64,000 bases of DNA, taken from Clostridiales bacterium. Its GTDB lineage: Bacteria > Bacillota > Clostridia > Oscillospirales > Oscillospiraceae. The translations under genes and the position numbers were made by a program. Below the pieces are notes generated by a model. The model saw only the letters and a program-made list of their open reading frames with translations, did not search any database and was not told the origin of the DNA. Location of the stretch: NCBI GenBank assembly GCA_004558025.1, contig SFEG01000003.1, positions 1-64,000 on the forward strand, read 5' to 3'. Shown piece by piece: positions 14,919-23,266 of this stretch. Within the stretch, counting starts at the first letter, position 1; each line of letters opens with the position of its first letter.

Positions 14919-17570
14919 ATGAAGTATTATTGCGAAGAAAAGGAACGCGTTATTGCGGAACTTGAAAGCAACGAAAACGGCCTGAGCGAGACCGAAGCCG
15001 AGCGCCGCCTTGCCGAAAACGGGCCGAATAAGCTCGCCGCGGCAAAGAAGGACTCGATAATTAAGCAGTTTTTAAAGCAGCTTGCAGATCCCATGATAAT
15101 CATTCTGCTTGCGGCAGCGGCGATAAGCGGCGTGCTTGCGATAACGCAGGGCGAGAGCTTTGCAGATGTTATCATCATTCTCTTCGTTGTCGTTGTGAAC
15201 GCTGTTCTGGGCGTTTATCAGGAGAACAAGGCCGAAAAGGCGATAGAAGCCCTGCAGGAGATGTCGGCGGCAACGTCCAAGGTGCTGCGCGGCGGGAAAA
15301 TAGTCACCGTTCACAGCGAGGAGCTCGTTGTCGGCGACGTTGTGCTGCTTGAAGCGGGCGACGCAGTTCCCGCGGACGGCAGGATAATAGACAATGCAAG
15401 CCTGAAGATCGAAGAGGCCGCCCTGACGGGCGAATCCGTGCCGGTCAGCAAGTTTATAGATATCATAAACCTCACCGACGGCGAGCGGGACGTTCCCCTC
15501 GGCGACAGACGCAACATGGCATATATGGGCTCGACGGTCGTTTACGGCCGCGGCGCCATGATCGTCTGCGCAACCGGTATGGATACCGAGATGGGCAAGA
15601 TTGCCGATGCGCTCTCGCAGGCCTCCGACGGGCAGACACCGCTGCAGATAAAGCTCACTCAGCTGAGCAAGGTGCTCACATGGCTCGTGCTCGGCATATG
15701 CGTGGTCATATTCGCTGTGCAGCTTATAAGAGCGGGCGGACTTGATTTCGAGGTCGTGCTCAGCTCCTTCATGGTGGCCGTCTCCCTCGCTGTTGCTGCA
15801 ATACCCGAGGGGCTTGCCGCCGTCGTTACGGTGGTCCTGTCCATCGGCGTTACCAACATGTCTAAGCGCAACGCCATCATACGCCGCCTGACGGCAGTTG
15901 AGACCCTCGGCTGCGCGCAGGTCATATGCTCGGATAAGACCGGCACCCTTACGCAGAACAAAATGACCGTTGTCGATCATTTCGGCGAAAATGAGCGCGA
16001 GCTTGCCAAGGCGATGGCGCTGTGCTGCGATGCCGAGATAGACGAGGACGGCACCGTCACCGGCGAGCCGACGGAGGCTGCGCTCGTCGCCTGGGCAAAT
16101 TCGCTTGAGCTCAATAAAACACAGCTTAAGGAAACCTACCCGCGCTGCGGCGAAGCACCCTTCGACTCGGGCAGAAAAATGATGAGCACTCTGAACACTT
16201 CGCCGAGCGGAGTTATTCAGTATACCAAGGGCGCTCCCGATGTGATAATCGGATGCTGCACGCACTATCTCGAAAACGGGCAGGCTGTTCCTATGACGGA
16301 AGCCTACCGCGCCGAGATACTTAAAAACAACAAGGCCATGGCCGATAAGGCTCTGCGCGTTCTGGCCTGCGCGATGCGCGTGTGGGACAAAATGCCCGAG
16401 AGCACCGAGCCCGAGGAACTCGAGCAGAATCTCTGCTTTGTCGGCCTTACGGGCATGATAGACCCCGTGCGCCCGGAGGTGAAGGCCGCTATCGACGAGT
16501 GCCGTGAGGCAGGCATACGCGCCGTTATGATAACGGGCGACCATGTCGACACGGCGGTCGCCATAGCAAAGGAACTCGGCATCCTGCGCGAGGGTGACAG
16601 AGCAGTTACCGGCGCGCAGCTTTCGGAAATGAGCGATGAGGAATTCGAGCGCGAGTTTAAGAACATAAGCGTTTATGCCCGCGTTCAGCCCGAGCACAAA
16701 ACGCGCATAGTTTCCGCATGGCGCAAGGCGGGCTACGTCACCGCAATGACCGGCGACGGCGTGAATGACGCACCTTCCATAAAAAGCGCCGATATCGGCG
16801 TCGGAATGGGAATAACGGGCACAGATGTCACCAAGAACGTTGCCGATATGGTGCTTGCCGACGATAACTTTGCCACCATCGTAGGCGCCGTTGAGGAAGG
16901 CCGCAGGATATACGATAATATCCGCAAGGCCATCCAGTTCCTCCTGGGCTCTAACATGAGCGAGGTCATAAGCATATTTGCGGCCACGCTCATGGGCTTT
17001 ACGATCCTGAAGCCCGTGCACCTTCTGTGGATAAATCTCGTTACCGACTGCTTCCCGGCACTGGCGCTGGGCATGGAAAAGGCCGAGGGCGATATAATGC
17101 GCCGCCGCCCGCGTCCAGCAAAGGACGGCATATTTGCCGGCGGCATGGGCTTTGATATAGCCTATCAGGGCGTTCTGATCTCCGCGCTTGTGCTGGCGGC
17201 GTATTTTGTCGGCCACTACATCGAAACCGGTGTCTGGACTATAACAGACTCCGCCGACGGAACGACCATGGCGTTTCTTACGATGTCCATGGCCGAGATA
17301 TGCCACAGCTTCAACATGAGATCCCTGCGCGGCTGCATCTTCACCATGGGCACAAAGAACAAAGCCCTGACGCTCGCCGCGATAGGCAGCATCGCGGCTA
17401 CGACCCTCGTGTGCGAGGTGCCGTTTTTGGCAAACGCCTTCGGCTTCACTCCTGTATCGTTTGTCGAGTATGTCATCGCAATGGGCATAGGCATGGTCGG
17501 CATGGTCATTGTCGAGTTCGTAAAGGCACTCCAGCGCAGGGCGATGCGCAGACGCGGCGAAATATTGTGA
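14919..17570 (+). CDS. P-type calcium/manganese-transporting ATPase
   Basis: An 883-aa P2-type ATPase in the cell membrane that exports Ca2+ or Mn2+ using ATP. It has an N-terminal cation-ATPase domain (residues 1-60), the TGES dephosphorylation loop near 170, PEGL in the ion-binding helix M4 (about 295), the phosphorylated aspartate in DKTGT at 339-343, the TGDGVNDAP hinge near 612 and the C-terminal helices with NLVTDCFPALALG. Full length for the family. It follows the CorC-like gene without a gap and lies downstream of a yybP-ykoY riboswitch, which favours manganese efflux. No frameshift is seen. Confidence 0.9.
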   Translation: MKYYCEEKERVIAELESNENGLSETEAERRLAENGPNKLAAAKKDSIIKQFLKQLADPMIIILLAAAAISGVLAITQGESFADVIIILFVVVVNAVLGVYQENKAEKAIEALQEMSAATSKVLRGGKIVTVHSEELVVGDVVLLEAGDAVPADGRIIDNASLKIEEAALTGESVPVSKFIDIINLTDGERDVPLGDRRNMAYMGSTVVYGRGAMIVCATGMDTEMGKIADALSQASDGQTPLQIKLTQLSKVLTWLVLGICVVIFAVQLIRAGGLDFEVVLSSFMVAVSLAVAAIPEGLAAVVTVVLSIGVTNMSKRNAIIRRLTAVETLGCAQVICSDKTGTLTQNKMTVVDHFGENERELAKAMALCCDAEIDEDGTVTGEPTEAALVAWANSLELNKTQLKETYPRCGEAPFDSGRKMMSTLNTSPSGVIQYTKGAPDVIIGCCTHYLENGQAVPMTEAYRAEILKNNKAMADKALRVLACAMRVWDKMPESTEPEELEQNLCFVGLTGMIDPVRPEVKAAIDECREAGIRAVMITGDHVDTAVAIAKELGILREGDRAVTGAQLSEMSDEEFEREFKNISVYARVQPEHKTRIVSAWRKAGYVTAMTGDGVNDAPSIKSADIGVGMGITGTDVTKNVADMVLADDNFATIVGAVEEGRRIYDNIRKAIQFLLGSNMSEVISIFAATLMGFTILKPVHLLWINLVTDCFPALALGMEKAEGDIMRRRPRPAKDGIFAGGMGFDIAYQGVLISALVLAAYFVGHYIETGVWTITDSADGTTMAFLTMSMAEICHSFNMRSLRGCIFTMGTKNKALTLAAIGSIAATTLVCEVPFLANAFGFTPVSFVEYVIAMGIGMVGMVIVEFVKALQRRAMRRRGEIL

Positions 17571-17577
17571 TTTTCGG

Positions 17578-17606
17578 TTGACACGGGTGCGATTGGGTGA
17601 TAATAT
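17578..17606 (+). promoter_or_regulatory. promoter of thrS
   Basis: TTGACA (17578-17583), 17-bp spacer, TAATAT (17601-17606), with TGA just before the -10 box. Confidence 0.8.
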
Positions 17607-17614
17607 TTAAAAAT

Positions 17615-17826
17615 CAGCAATGACGGAGAACAATGACGGAATATCCGCACAGAGATAAAGGCCACAGGCTGCAAGCCTTTTCGGAGAAAACGTCGGAGAC
17701 CGCTCCCGAGCCGAAGCAAGGAAATGTGCTTCCGCGCCGCGCCCGTTAAGCGCATGATGAGCCTCATCAAGGTGGGACCGCGTAAATACTACGCCCTTGA
17801 CGCATTGCGTCAGGGGCGTTTTTTTT
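17615..17826 (+). promoter_or_regulatory. T-box leader of thrS
   Basis: The T-box AAGGTGGGACCGCG lies at 17769-17782 and is followed by an intrinsic terminator (stem 17791-17804 with 17806-17819, then eight T). The upstream stem I region runs from about 17615. I could not place the specifier codon with confidence; threonine is expected from the gene. Confidence 0.85.
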
Positions 17827-17844
17827 GATAAAGGAGTAGATACC

Positions 17845-19596
17845 ATGGAAGAAAATAAGTACACTTTTGAAAATCCCGAATTTAAAGACACTTATCGTCA
17901 TACCACGAGCCATATCCTTGCTCAGGCCGTAAAGCGCCTTTACCCCGAGGTAAAGCTGGCCATCGGCCCTGCTATAGAGAACGGCTTTTATTATGACTTT
18001 GACGCTCCGTTTGCCATAACTCCCGAGATCCTCGAAAAGATCGAGGCCGAGATGCGCAAGATCTGCAAGGAGAAGATAAAGCTTGAAAGATTCGAGCTTC
18101 CGCGCGAGGAAGCGATAAAATTCATGGAAGAGCGCGATGAGCCGTACAAGGTCGAGCTCATAAACGACCTGCCCGAGGACGCGGTCATTTCGTTCTATAA
18201 GCAGGGCGACTTTACCGATCTGTGCGCGGGCCCGCACCTCGATTCGACCGGCAGAGTCAAGGGCAATGCCATAAAGCTCACCTCCTGCACCGGCGCTTAC
18301 TGGCGCGGCGACTCCAACCGCAAGATGCTCCAGCGCATTTACGGCACCTGCTTCATGAAAAAGGATGAGCTCGACGCGTATCTTGCCCGCATCGAGGAGG
18401 CCAAAAAGCGCGACCACCGCAAGCTCGGCAAGGAGCTCGGTCTGTTCATGCTCACCGAGGAGGGCCCCGGCTTCCCCTTCTTCCTGCCCAAGGGCATGAT
18501 CCTTAAAAACACGCTCATCGACTACTGGCGCGAGATACACAAAAAGTATGGCTACGTCGAGGTCTCGACCCCGATGATCCTCAACCGCCAGCTGTGGGAG
18601 ACCTCCGGCCACTGGTTCCATTACAAGGAGAATATGTACACGACCGTCATTGACGACGAGGACTTTGCGATAAAGCCCATGAACTGTCCCGGCGGCATGC
18701 TTGTCTACAAATCCGAGCCGCACTCCTACCGTGACCTGCCCCTGCGTGTGGGCGAGCTCGGCCTTGTTCACCGCCATGAGCTCTCCGGCGCTCTGCACGG
18801 ACTGTTCCGCGTAAGATGCTTCACCCAGGACGATGCACACATCTTCATGACCTGGGATCAGATGAAGGACGAGATCAAGAACGTCGTCAAGCTTTTTGAC
18901 GAGGTCTATTCGCTCTTCGGCCTGCCCTACGAGATCGAGCTGAGCACCATGCCCGACGATCACATGGGCGACGAGAAGGACTGGGAGTTTGCGCAGAACA
19001 CCCTCAAGGAAGCAATCACCGAGATGGGCAAGAGCTTCGTTATAAACGAGGGCGACGGAGCGTTCTACGGCCCGAAGCTCGACTTCCATCTTGAGGACAG
19101 CCTCGGACGCACCTGGCAGTGCGGCACCATCCAGCTCGACATGCAGCTGCCCGAGCGATTTGAGCTCGAGTATGTCGGAGCCGACGGCGAGAAGCATCGC
19201 CCCGTCATGATCCACCGCGTCGTGTTCGGCTCTATCGAGCGCTTCATCGGTGTTATCACCGAGCATTTCGCCGGCGCGTTCCCGACCTGGCTCGCTCCCG
19301 TTCAGGTCAAGGTCATGCCGATAACCGACCGCGTTGACGACTACGCGAAGTATATCGCAAAGCGCCTGGATAAGCAGGGCTTCCGCGTCGAGACCGATCT
19401 GCGCAACGAGAAGATCGGCTATAAGATCCGCGAGGCTCAGACCCAGAAGATCCCATACATGATCATCGTCGGTGATAAGGAGGCCGAAAACGGCACTATT
19501 TCCGTGCGCACCCGCGCCGGCGGCGACGAGGGCAGCATGCAGGTAGAGGACTTCATCGCAAAGCTCAAGGAAGAGGTCTCCACCCGCGCAAGATAA
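17845..19596 (+). CDS. thrS: threonyl-tRNA synthetase without TGS domain
   Basis: A 583-aa class II synthetase that charges tRNA-Thr. It begins just before the editing domain (HTTSHILAQAVKRLYP with the HxxxH metal motif near residue 20), so the N-terminal TGS domain of the usual 640-aa bacterial enzyme is absent. The catalytic core has MNCPGGM (zinc cysteine), motif 2 with RVRCFTQDDAH, motif 3 with GSIERFIGVI, and a C-terminal anticodon-binding domain from about residue 480. The start at 17845 follows AAGGAG; an in-frame ATG at 17797 lies inside the T-box terminator. Expression is probably raised when tRNA-Thr is uncharged. Confidence 0.95.
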   Translation: MEENKYTFENPEFKDTYRHTTSHILAQAVKRLYPEVKLAIGPAIENGFYYDFDAPFAITPEILEKIEAEMRKICKEKIKLERFELPREEAIKFMEERDEPYKVELINDLPEDAVISFYKQGDFTDLCAGPHLDSTGRVKGNAIKLTSCTGAYWRGDSNRKMLQRIYGTCFMKKDELDAYLARIEEAKKRDHRKLGKELGLFMLTEEGPGFPFFLPKGMILKNTLIDYWREIHKKYGYVEVSTPMILNRQLWETSGHWFHYKENMYTTVIDDEDFAIKPMNCPGGMLVYKSEPHSYRDLPLRVGELGLVHRHELSGALHGLFRVRCFTQDDAHIFMTWDQMKDEIKNVVKLFDEVYSLFGLPYEIELSTMPDDHMGDEKDWEFAQNTLKEAITEMGKSFVINEGDGAFYGPKLDFHLEDSLGRTWQCGTIQLDMQLPERFELEYVGADGEKHRPVMIHRVVFGSIERFIGVITEHFAGAFPTWLAPVQVKVMPITDRVDDYAKYIAKRLDKQGFRVETDLRNEKIGYKIREAQTQKIPYMIIVGDKEAENGTISVRTRAGGDEGSMQVEDFIAKLKEEVSTRAR

Positions 19597-19604
19597 ACAG
19601 CATA

Positions 19605-19631
19605 AGCCTGCCCGAAAGGGCAGGCTTTTTT
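19605..19631 (+). terminator. thrS terminator
   Basis: AGCCTGCCC, GAAA tetraloop, GGGCAGGCT, then T residues. Confidence 0.9.
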
Positions 19632-19645
19632 GAAAGGATAAGCTT

Positions 19646-20125
19646 ATGAAATTACTCTTTAAGCAGCGATTTTTCTCGTGGCTTGACAGCTATGATATTT
19701 ACGATGAGTCGGGAAACACCGTCTTCACCGTCGAGGGAAAGCTCGGCTGGGGGCACGTCCTGCATGTTCTCGACCGCGACGGAAAGCACATCGGCACTGT
19801 GCGCGAGCGCGTTCTCACGTTTTTTGAGCCGAAGTTCGAGATATATCTCGGCGAGGATGAATACATCGGCTGCATAACAAAGCGCCTTGCTCTGTTCAAG
19901 CAGCAATTTGATATAGACTTTAACGGCTGGCAGGTCGACGGCGATTTTCTGGCCTGGGATTACACCGTCAAAGGTCCGCACGGCGAGGCGATAGCAACGA
20001 TAACGAAGGAGCTGTTTAACTGGACGGATACCTATTGCATAGATGTTATAGACCCCAATAACGCCCTGTGCGTTCTCATGCTCGTTCTCGCTATCGATGC
20101 TGAAAAATGCAGCAGCGGAAGTTAA
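19646..20125 (+). CDS. LURP-one/YxjI-type beta-barrel protein
   Basis: A 159-aa cytosolic protein of the LURP-one-related (Tubby C-like) family. It has the family's typical alternation of short strands: KLLFKQRFFSWLDSYDIYDESG, VFTVEGKLGWGHVLHVLD, IGTVRERVLTFFEPKFEI, and later VDGDFLAWDYTV with an aspartate-rich end. Family members in Bacillota are of unknown function and sometimes act in membrane or stress responses. The ATG at 19646 has a GAAAGGA site. It lies alone between two terminators. Confidence 0.7.
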   Translation: MKLLFKQRFFSWLDSYDIYDESGNTVFTVEGKLGWGHVLHVLDRDGKHIGTVRERVLTFFEPKFEIYLGEDEYIGCITKRLALFKQQFDIDFNGWQVDGDFLAWDYTVKGPHGEAIATITKELFNWTDTYCIDVIDPNNALCVLMLVLAIDAEKCSSGS

Positions 20126-20137
20126 ATATAACGTAAA

Positions 20138-20163
20138 AAAGCTCCCCATTGGGGAGCTTTTTG
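20138..20163. terminator. bidirectional terminator
   Basis: AAAGCTCCCC (20138-20147) and GGGGAGCTTT (20151-20160) around a three-base loop, with A and T flanks; it serves the convergent genes on both sides. Confidence 0.85.
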
Positions 20164-20173
20164 CTGTTTAAGA

Positions 20174-20695
20174 TCAGATTTTAAATACGCGGCCGTCGCG
20201 CACGGGCTTTGCCTCCGGCTTTTCGCCGTCGGGATAGCCGAGGATGCAGTGGCCGACGCCGATATACTCGTCGCCGATGCCGGCATTGCGCAGTATCTCG
20301 CGCGCCTCGGTCATTTCGAAAACTTCCTTCGCCCTGTTTATCCAGCATGAGCCGAGACCGAGAGCATGCGCCGCGTTCATGAGATTTCCGAGAACAAGGC
20401 TGCCGTCCTCAACATGTGTGGGGATATTGCGGTCGGACAGCACGACGATGACCGTCGGCGCTCCGTAAAACGGGTCGATGTCCTCCTTGCCCATAACGCG
20501 GGCGTTGAGCTTTGAAAGCTTTTCTATCGTCGCCTTATCCTGCACGACGAGCAGCACCGTCGGCTGACGGTTCATAGCAGAGGGCGCGGCAAGACCGGCA
20601 CTCAGAACGCTTTTGAGCTCGGCATCCGCTATCTGCTCAGGCTTATACGCTCTTACGCTTCTGCGCTCGAGCAGGTTATCCAGTGCATTATTCAT
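20174..20695 (-). CDS. nitroreductase-family flavoprotein
   Basis: A 173-aa FMN-dependent oxidoreductase. The N-terminal RRSVRAYKPEQI contacts FMN phosphate, PSAMNRQPTVLLVV and NLMNAAHALGLGSCWI are family hallmarks, and the C-terminus has GYPDGEKPEAKPV. Such enzymes reduce nitro compounds, quinones or flavins using NAD(P)H. The start at 20695 gives the normal length; the gene overlaps the end of the upstream gene by eight bases, so translation is coupled. Substrate unknown. Confidence 0.9.
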   Translation of the reverse strand: MNNALDNLLERRSVRAYKPEQIADAELKSVLSAGLAAPSAMNRQPTVLLVVQDKATIEKLSKLNARVMGKEDIDPFYGAPTVIVVLSDRNIPTHVEDGSLVLGNLMNAAHALGLGSCWINRAKEVFEMTEAREILRNAGIGDEYIGVGHCILGYPDGEKPEAKPVRDGRVFKI

Positions 20696-21083
20696 TGTCG
20701 TCGTCCTCAATATCATAGAACTCGGCGTATTCGCCGCCGTTTTTTCCGGCCTCGACCGCTGCTTTGGCCGCCTCGAGCTCCTCGCGCATTTTTTCGATGC
20801 GCTCGTCCATTGCCTTGAGCTCATCAAAAAGGGGAGCGTAGCGCTCGTCGGGGTTATCGCGGTTTTCATCGTAGCAAAGTCTGCCGATCTCGATGAATAC
20901 CTTATTCTCCTCCTCAAGCTCGCCGTTTATCTGAAGGCTGAGCTTTGCTATGTTTGCGTAGCAGCGCGCCGTTGTACTGCCTTTGTCGTAGGCCTCCTTC
21001 AGGCTGCCGCTTTCGACGTAGTCCTTCGCCTTCTTGGTGACGCTGTTGAGAGTTCCCTTAAGTATGCTTTTGTAATCTGCCAT
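20688..21083 (-). CDS. coiled-coil hypothetical protein
   Basis: A 131-aa soluble protein. The first half is alpha-helical (LNSVTKKAKDYVESGSLKEAY and LSLQINGELEEENKVFIEIGR), followed by a predicted coiled coil at about residues 85-115 (LFDELKAMDERIEKMREELEAA) and a very acidic tail (DIEDDDNE). It resembles small proteins found beside stress or cell-division genes in clostridia, but I cannot name a family. It reads with lgt upstream and nitroreductase downstream and is probably in one operon. Confidence 0.7.
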   Translation of the reverse strand: MADYKSILKGTLNSVTKKAKDYVESGSLKEAYDKGSTTARCYANIAKLSLQINGELEEENKVFIEIGRLCYDENRDNPDERYAPLFDELKAMDERIEKMREELEAAKAAVEAGKNGGEYAEFYDIEDDDNE

Positions 21084-21087
21084 GATT

Positions 21088-21981
21088 TTAGCTCCTTTCC
21101 TGCCCGTCGGGATTTTTCGTCCGCTTGCTGCGGTTTACGAAAAGCTCATCGGGCGAATGCTTTTTTCTTGCGTTTATTATGAGTATGACCGCGGCTGCCA
21201 GCGCGCTTACTATCGCCAGAAGCTGCGATACGCGGATATCGGTAGTGCCTATATACAGACTGTCGGTGCGAAGACCCTCGACCCAGGCTCTGCCAAGACC
21301 GTACCACAGGACGTACAGCCAGGTGAATTGCCCGTCATATTTCCGTTTCCCGCGCCGCAGAAGTATGTACAGGATGATGAGCCCCGCGAAGTTCCACAGG
21401 CTTTCGTACAAAAACGTCGGGTGAACATACACCGTGACGCCGTCGGGCGTTGTAAGCCCCATGCGGCAGAAAATGTCCGTTTCCACGCCGAAGGCCTCGC
21501 GGTTAATAAAATTGCCCCAACGGCCGATGGCCTGGCCGATGAGAAGGCCGAACGCGGCAAGATCGCCCAGCGCGAGCACGGGGATCTTTTTCTTTTTGCA
21601 GACCAAAGCGCCCGTTATAACGCCTGCGATTATTCCGCCGTAGATAGCAAGTCCGCCGTCGCGCACGGAGAATATCTCCGAGGGATTTGCGATGAAATAG
21701 TCGAGCTTGAACAGAACATAGTACAGTCTTGCACCGATTATGCAGGTTGGTATGAGCCAGATGACGAAATCAAAAAGATCGTCGGACGTAAGGCCGAATT
21801 TCGACGCCTGCTTTGCGCAGAACAGCGCCGCGAGGATGAAGCCCGTGGCGATTATCGCGCCGTAAAAGTATACCTCAAAGCCGAAGACTGTGAAGCTGTA
21901 GGGGGGATCAAGGCTCAGATCCCCCAGCATGGGAAAGCTTATCGCTGCGTCGCGCAGCATGGTTGCAGTGAGAAAATTCAT
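21088..21981 (-). CDS. lgt: prolipoprotein diacylglyceryl transferase
   Basis: A 297-aa membrane enzyme that transfers diacylglycerol from phosphatidylglycerol to the lipobox cysteine of prelipoproteins. It shows seven hydrophobic segments and the Lgt signature GLLIGQAIGRWGNFINREAFG (about residues 142-162), as well as ARLYYVLF, GLAIYGGIIAG and HPTFLYESLWN. The length is normal. It is 7 bp downstream of the M16 protease gene and probably co-transcribed with it. The weak site before the ATG (AAACCTATG) suggests coupling. Confidence 0.95.
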   Translation of the reverse strand: MNFLTATMLRDAAISFPMLGDLSLDPPYSFTVFGFEVYFYGAIIATGFILAALFCAKQASKFGLTSDDLFDFVIWLIPTCIIGARLYYVLFKLDYFIANPSEIFSVRDGGLAIYGGIIAGVITGALVCKKKKIPVLALGDLAAFGLLIGQAIGRWGNFINREAFGVETDIFCRMGLTTPDGVTVYVHPTFLYESLWNFAGLIILYILLRRGKRKYDGQFTWLYVLWYGLGRAWVEGLRTDSLYIGTTDIRVSQLLAIVSALAAAVILIINARKKHSPDELFVNRSKRTKNPDGQERS

Positions 21982-21988
21982 AGGTTTA

Positions 21989-23266
21989 TCACGCCTTTAC
22001 GGGGTTAATGACGCTCATGGCGAGCCTGTCGGGAGCCATGAAGGCCTTGAGGAAGTACTCGCACTCGCTCTTTTTTACGCTCTCGAGCACTTCGTATGCG
22101 TCCAGCGCGCAGTAGCCGCCGAAAACGCCGTCAACAAGCGAAAGACACAGGCTGTCAAAGTCCTCAAGTCCGCGCAGGCGCGAGCCGAAGGACGCGCGCT
22201 TTGCAGTCTCAAAAGCCGTCTCGTCGATGCCGTCGTTGAAAACACGCGCAAGCTCGGAGTTTATCTCGCCGAGCACCTTCTGGGGAGATGCGCTCTCGCC
22301 GCCGAGCATGATCGTCGCCGTTCCGGCGGTGTAGTCGATCTCGTAATCATAGTCGCGGTTGAGCGTACCGTCGGCGTACAGCCGGTTATAAAACTCGGAA
22401 GAGGTACCGAATACCGTGCGCAGTGCGAGCTGAGCGACTATCTTCTGGTGCAGCAGCGTGCTGCCCGCGGGTGAGGGAGTGACCTTTGCGCCAATGAGAA
22501 ATTGCGGTGCGGAGACCTCCATCTGCTCCTCGTTATAGCTTTTTATCGGCTTTTCCGACTCAGGAGAGCCCATGTCTGCCTTCGGGACCTCCTCCTTTTC
22601 GCGCGGGAGCAGCTCGTCGGCAATGGCGAATACCTTTTCCGGATCGCAGTCGCCCGCGACGCACAGCGTCATGTTCGACGGCGCGTAGAATGCCTTGTGG
22701 CAGTTATAAAGCGTCTCGGCAGTGATCTCGGCAATGCTCTCGATGCTGCCTGCTACCTGATCACGGATGGGGTTGTGCTCATACAGCATGCGCATGAGCC
22801 GGTTATACACGACATAGTCGGGGTTATCCTCGACCATGCATATCTCCTGACCGATGATGCCCTGCTCCTTGTCGACCGTCTCCTGCGTGAAGTACGGGGT
22901 GGAGACGAATTTTAAAAGCATTCGCAGATTTTCCTCAAAGCCCGAGGTGCAGTCGAAAAAGTACGCGGTCATGCCGCTTGAGGTGAACGCGTTCGGCTGT
23001 GCGCCGTTTGCCGACAGTACGCTGAGCGCATTGTCGCCGTCGGGCATGTCGAACATCTTGTGCTCAAGAAAATGCGCAACTCCTGCGGGAGTGTTGTGCA
23101 TCTCGCCGCCGAGGGAAAAGCGCCTGTGCGCTCCGCCGTAATTCGTCGCAAAAACGGCGTAGGAAAGCTGAAATCCGGGCTTTGTTACAACATTTATAGT
23201 AAGCCCGTTTTTGAGCTGACCCGAGTAAAGATCCTCGCCGATCCTTTCAAATCTCTTATGCTTCAT
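21989..23266 (-). CDS. M16 zinc protease, YmfH-like
   Basis: A 425-aa M16 peptidase with the inverted zinc motif HFLEH at residues 65-69 and a downstream glutamate in the EQGIIGQEICM segment. A second M16 domain covers about residues 180-425. Pairs of an active and an inactive M16 protein (YmfH and YmfF in Bacillus) usually occur together, as here. Substrates are unknown, probably peptides or leaders in the cytoplasm. The start overlaps the 3' end of the partner gene by 11 bases, so translation is coupled. Confidence 0.9.
   Translation of the reverse strand: MKHKRFERIGEDLYSGQLKNGLTINVVTKPGFQLSYAVFATNYGGAHRRFSLGGEMHNTPAGVAHFLEHKMFDMPDGDNALSVLSANGAQPNAFTSSGMTAYFFDCTSGFEENLRMLLKFVSTPYFTQETVDKEQGIIGQEICMVEDNPDYVVYNRLMRMLYEHNPIRDQVAGSIESIAEITAETLYNCHKAFYAPSNMTLCVAGDCDPEKVFAIADELLPREKEEVPKADMGSPESEKPIKSYNEEQMEVSAPQFLIGAKVTPSPAGSTLLHQKIVAQLALRTVFGTSSEFYNRLYADGTLNRDYDYEIDYTAGTATIMLGGESASPQKVLGEINSELARVFNDGIDETAFETAKRASFGSRLRGLEDFDSLCLSLVDGVFGGYCALDAYEVLESVKKSECEYFLKAFMAPDRLAMSVINPVKA

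Noticed and set aside
15072..17306. A 744-codon open frame on the minus strand opposite the P-type ATPase
   Set aside because: It is an antisense shadow; all ATPase motifs are on the plus strand and this frame has no family features.
17797..17844. A 16-residue N-terminal extension of ThrRS
   Set aside because: It would be encoded by the T-box terminator hairpin; the ATG at 17845 has the ribosome binding site.
17767..19266. A 499-codon minus-strand frame opposite thrS
   Set aside because: It is an antisense shadow of a GC-rich gene, with no ribosome binding site or known motif.
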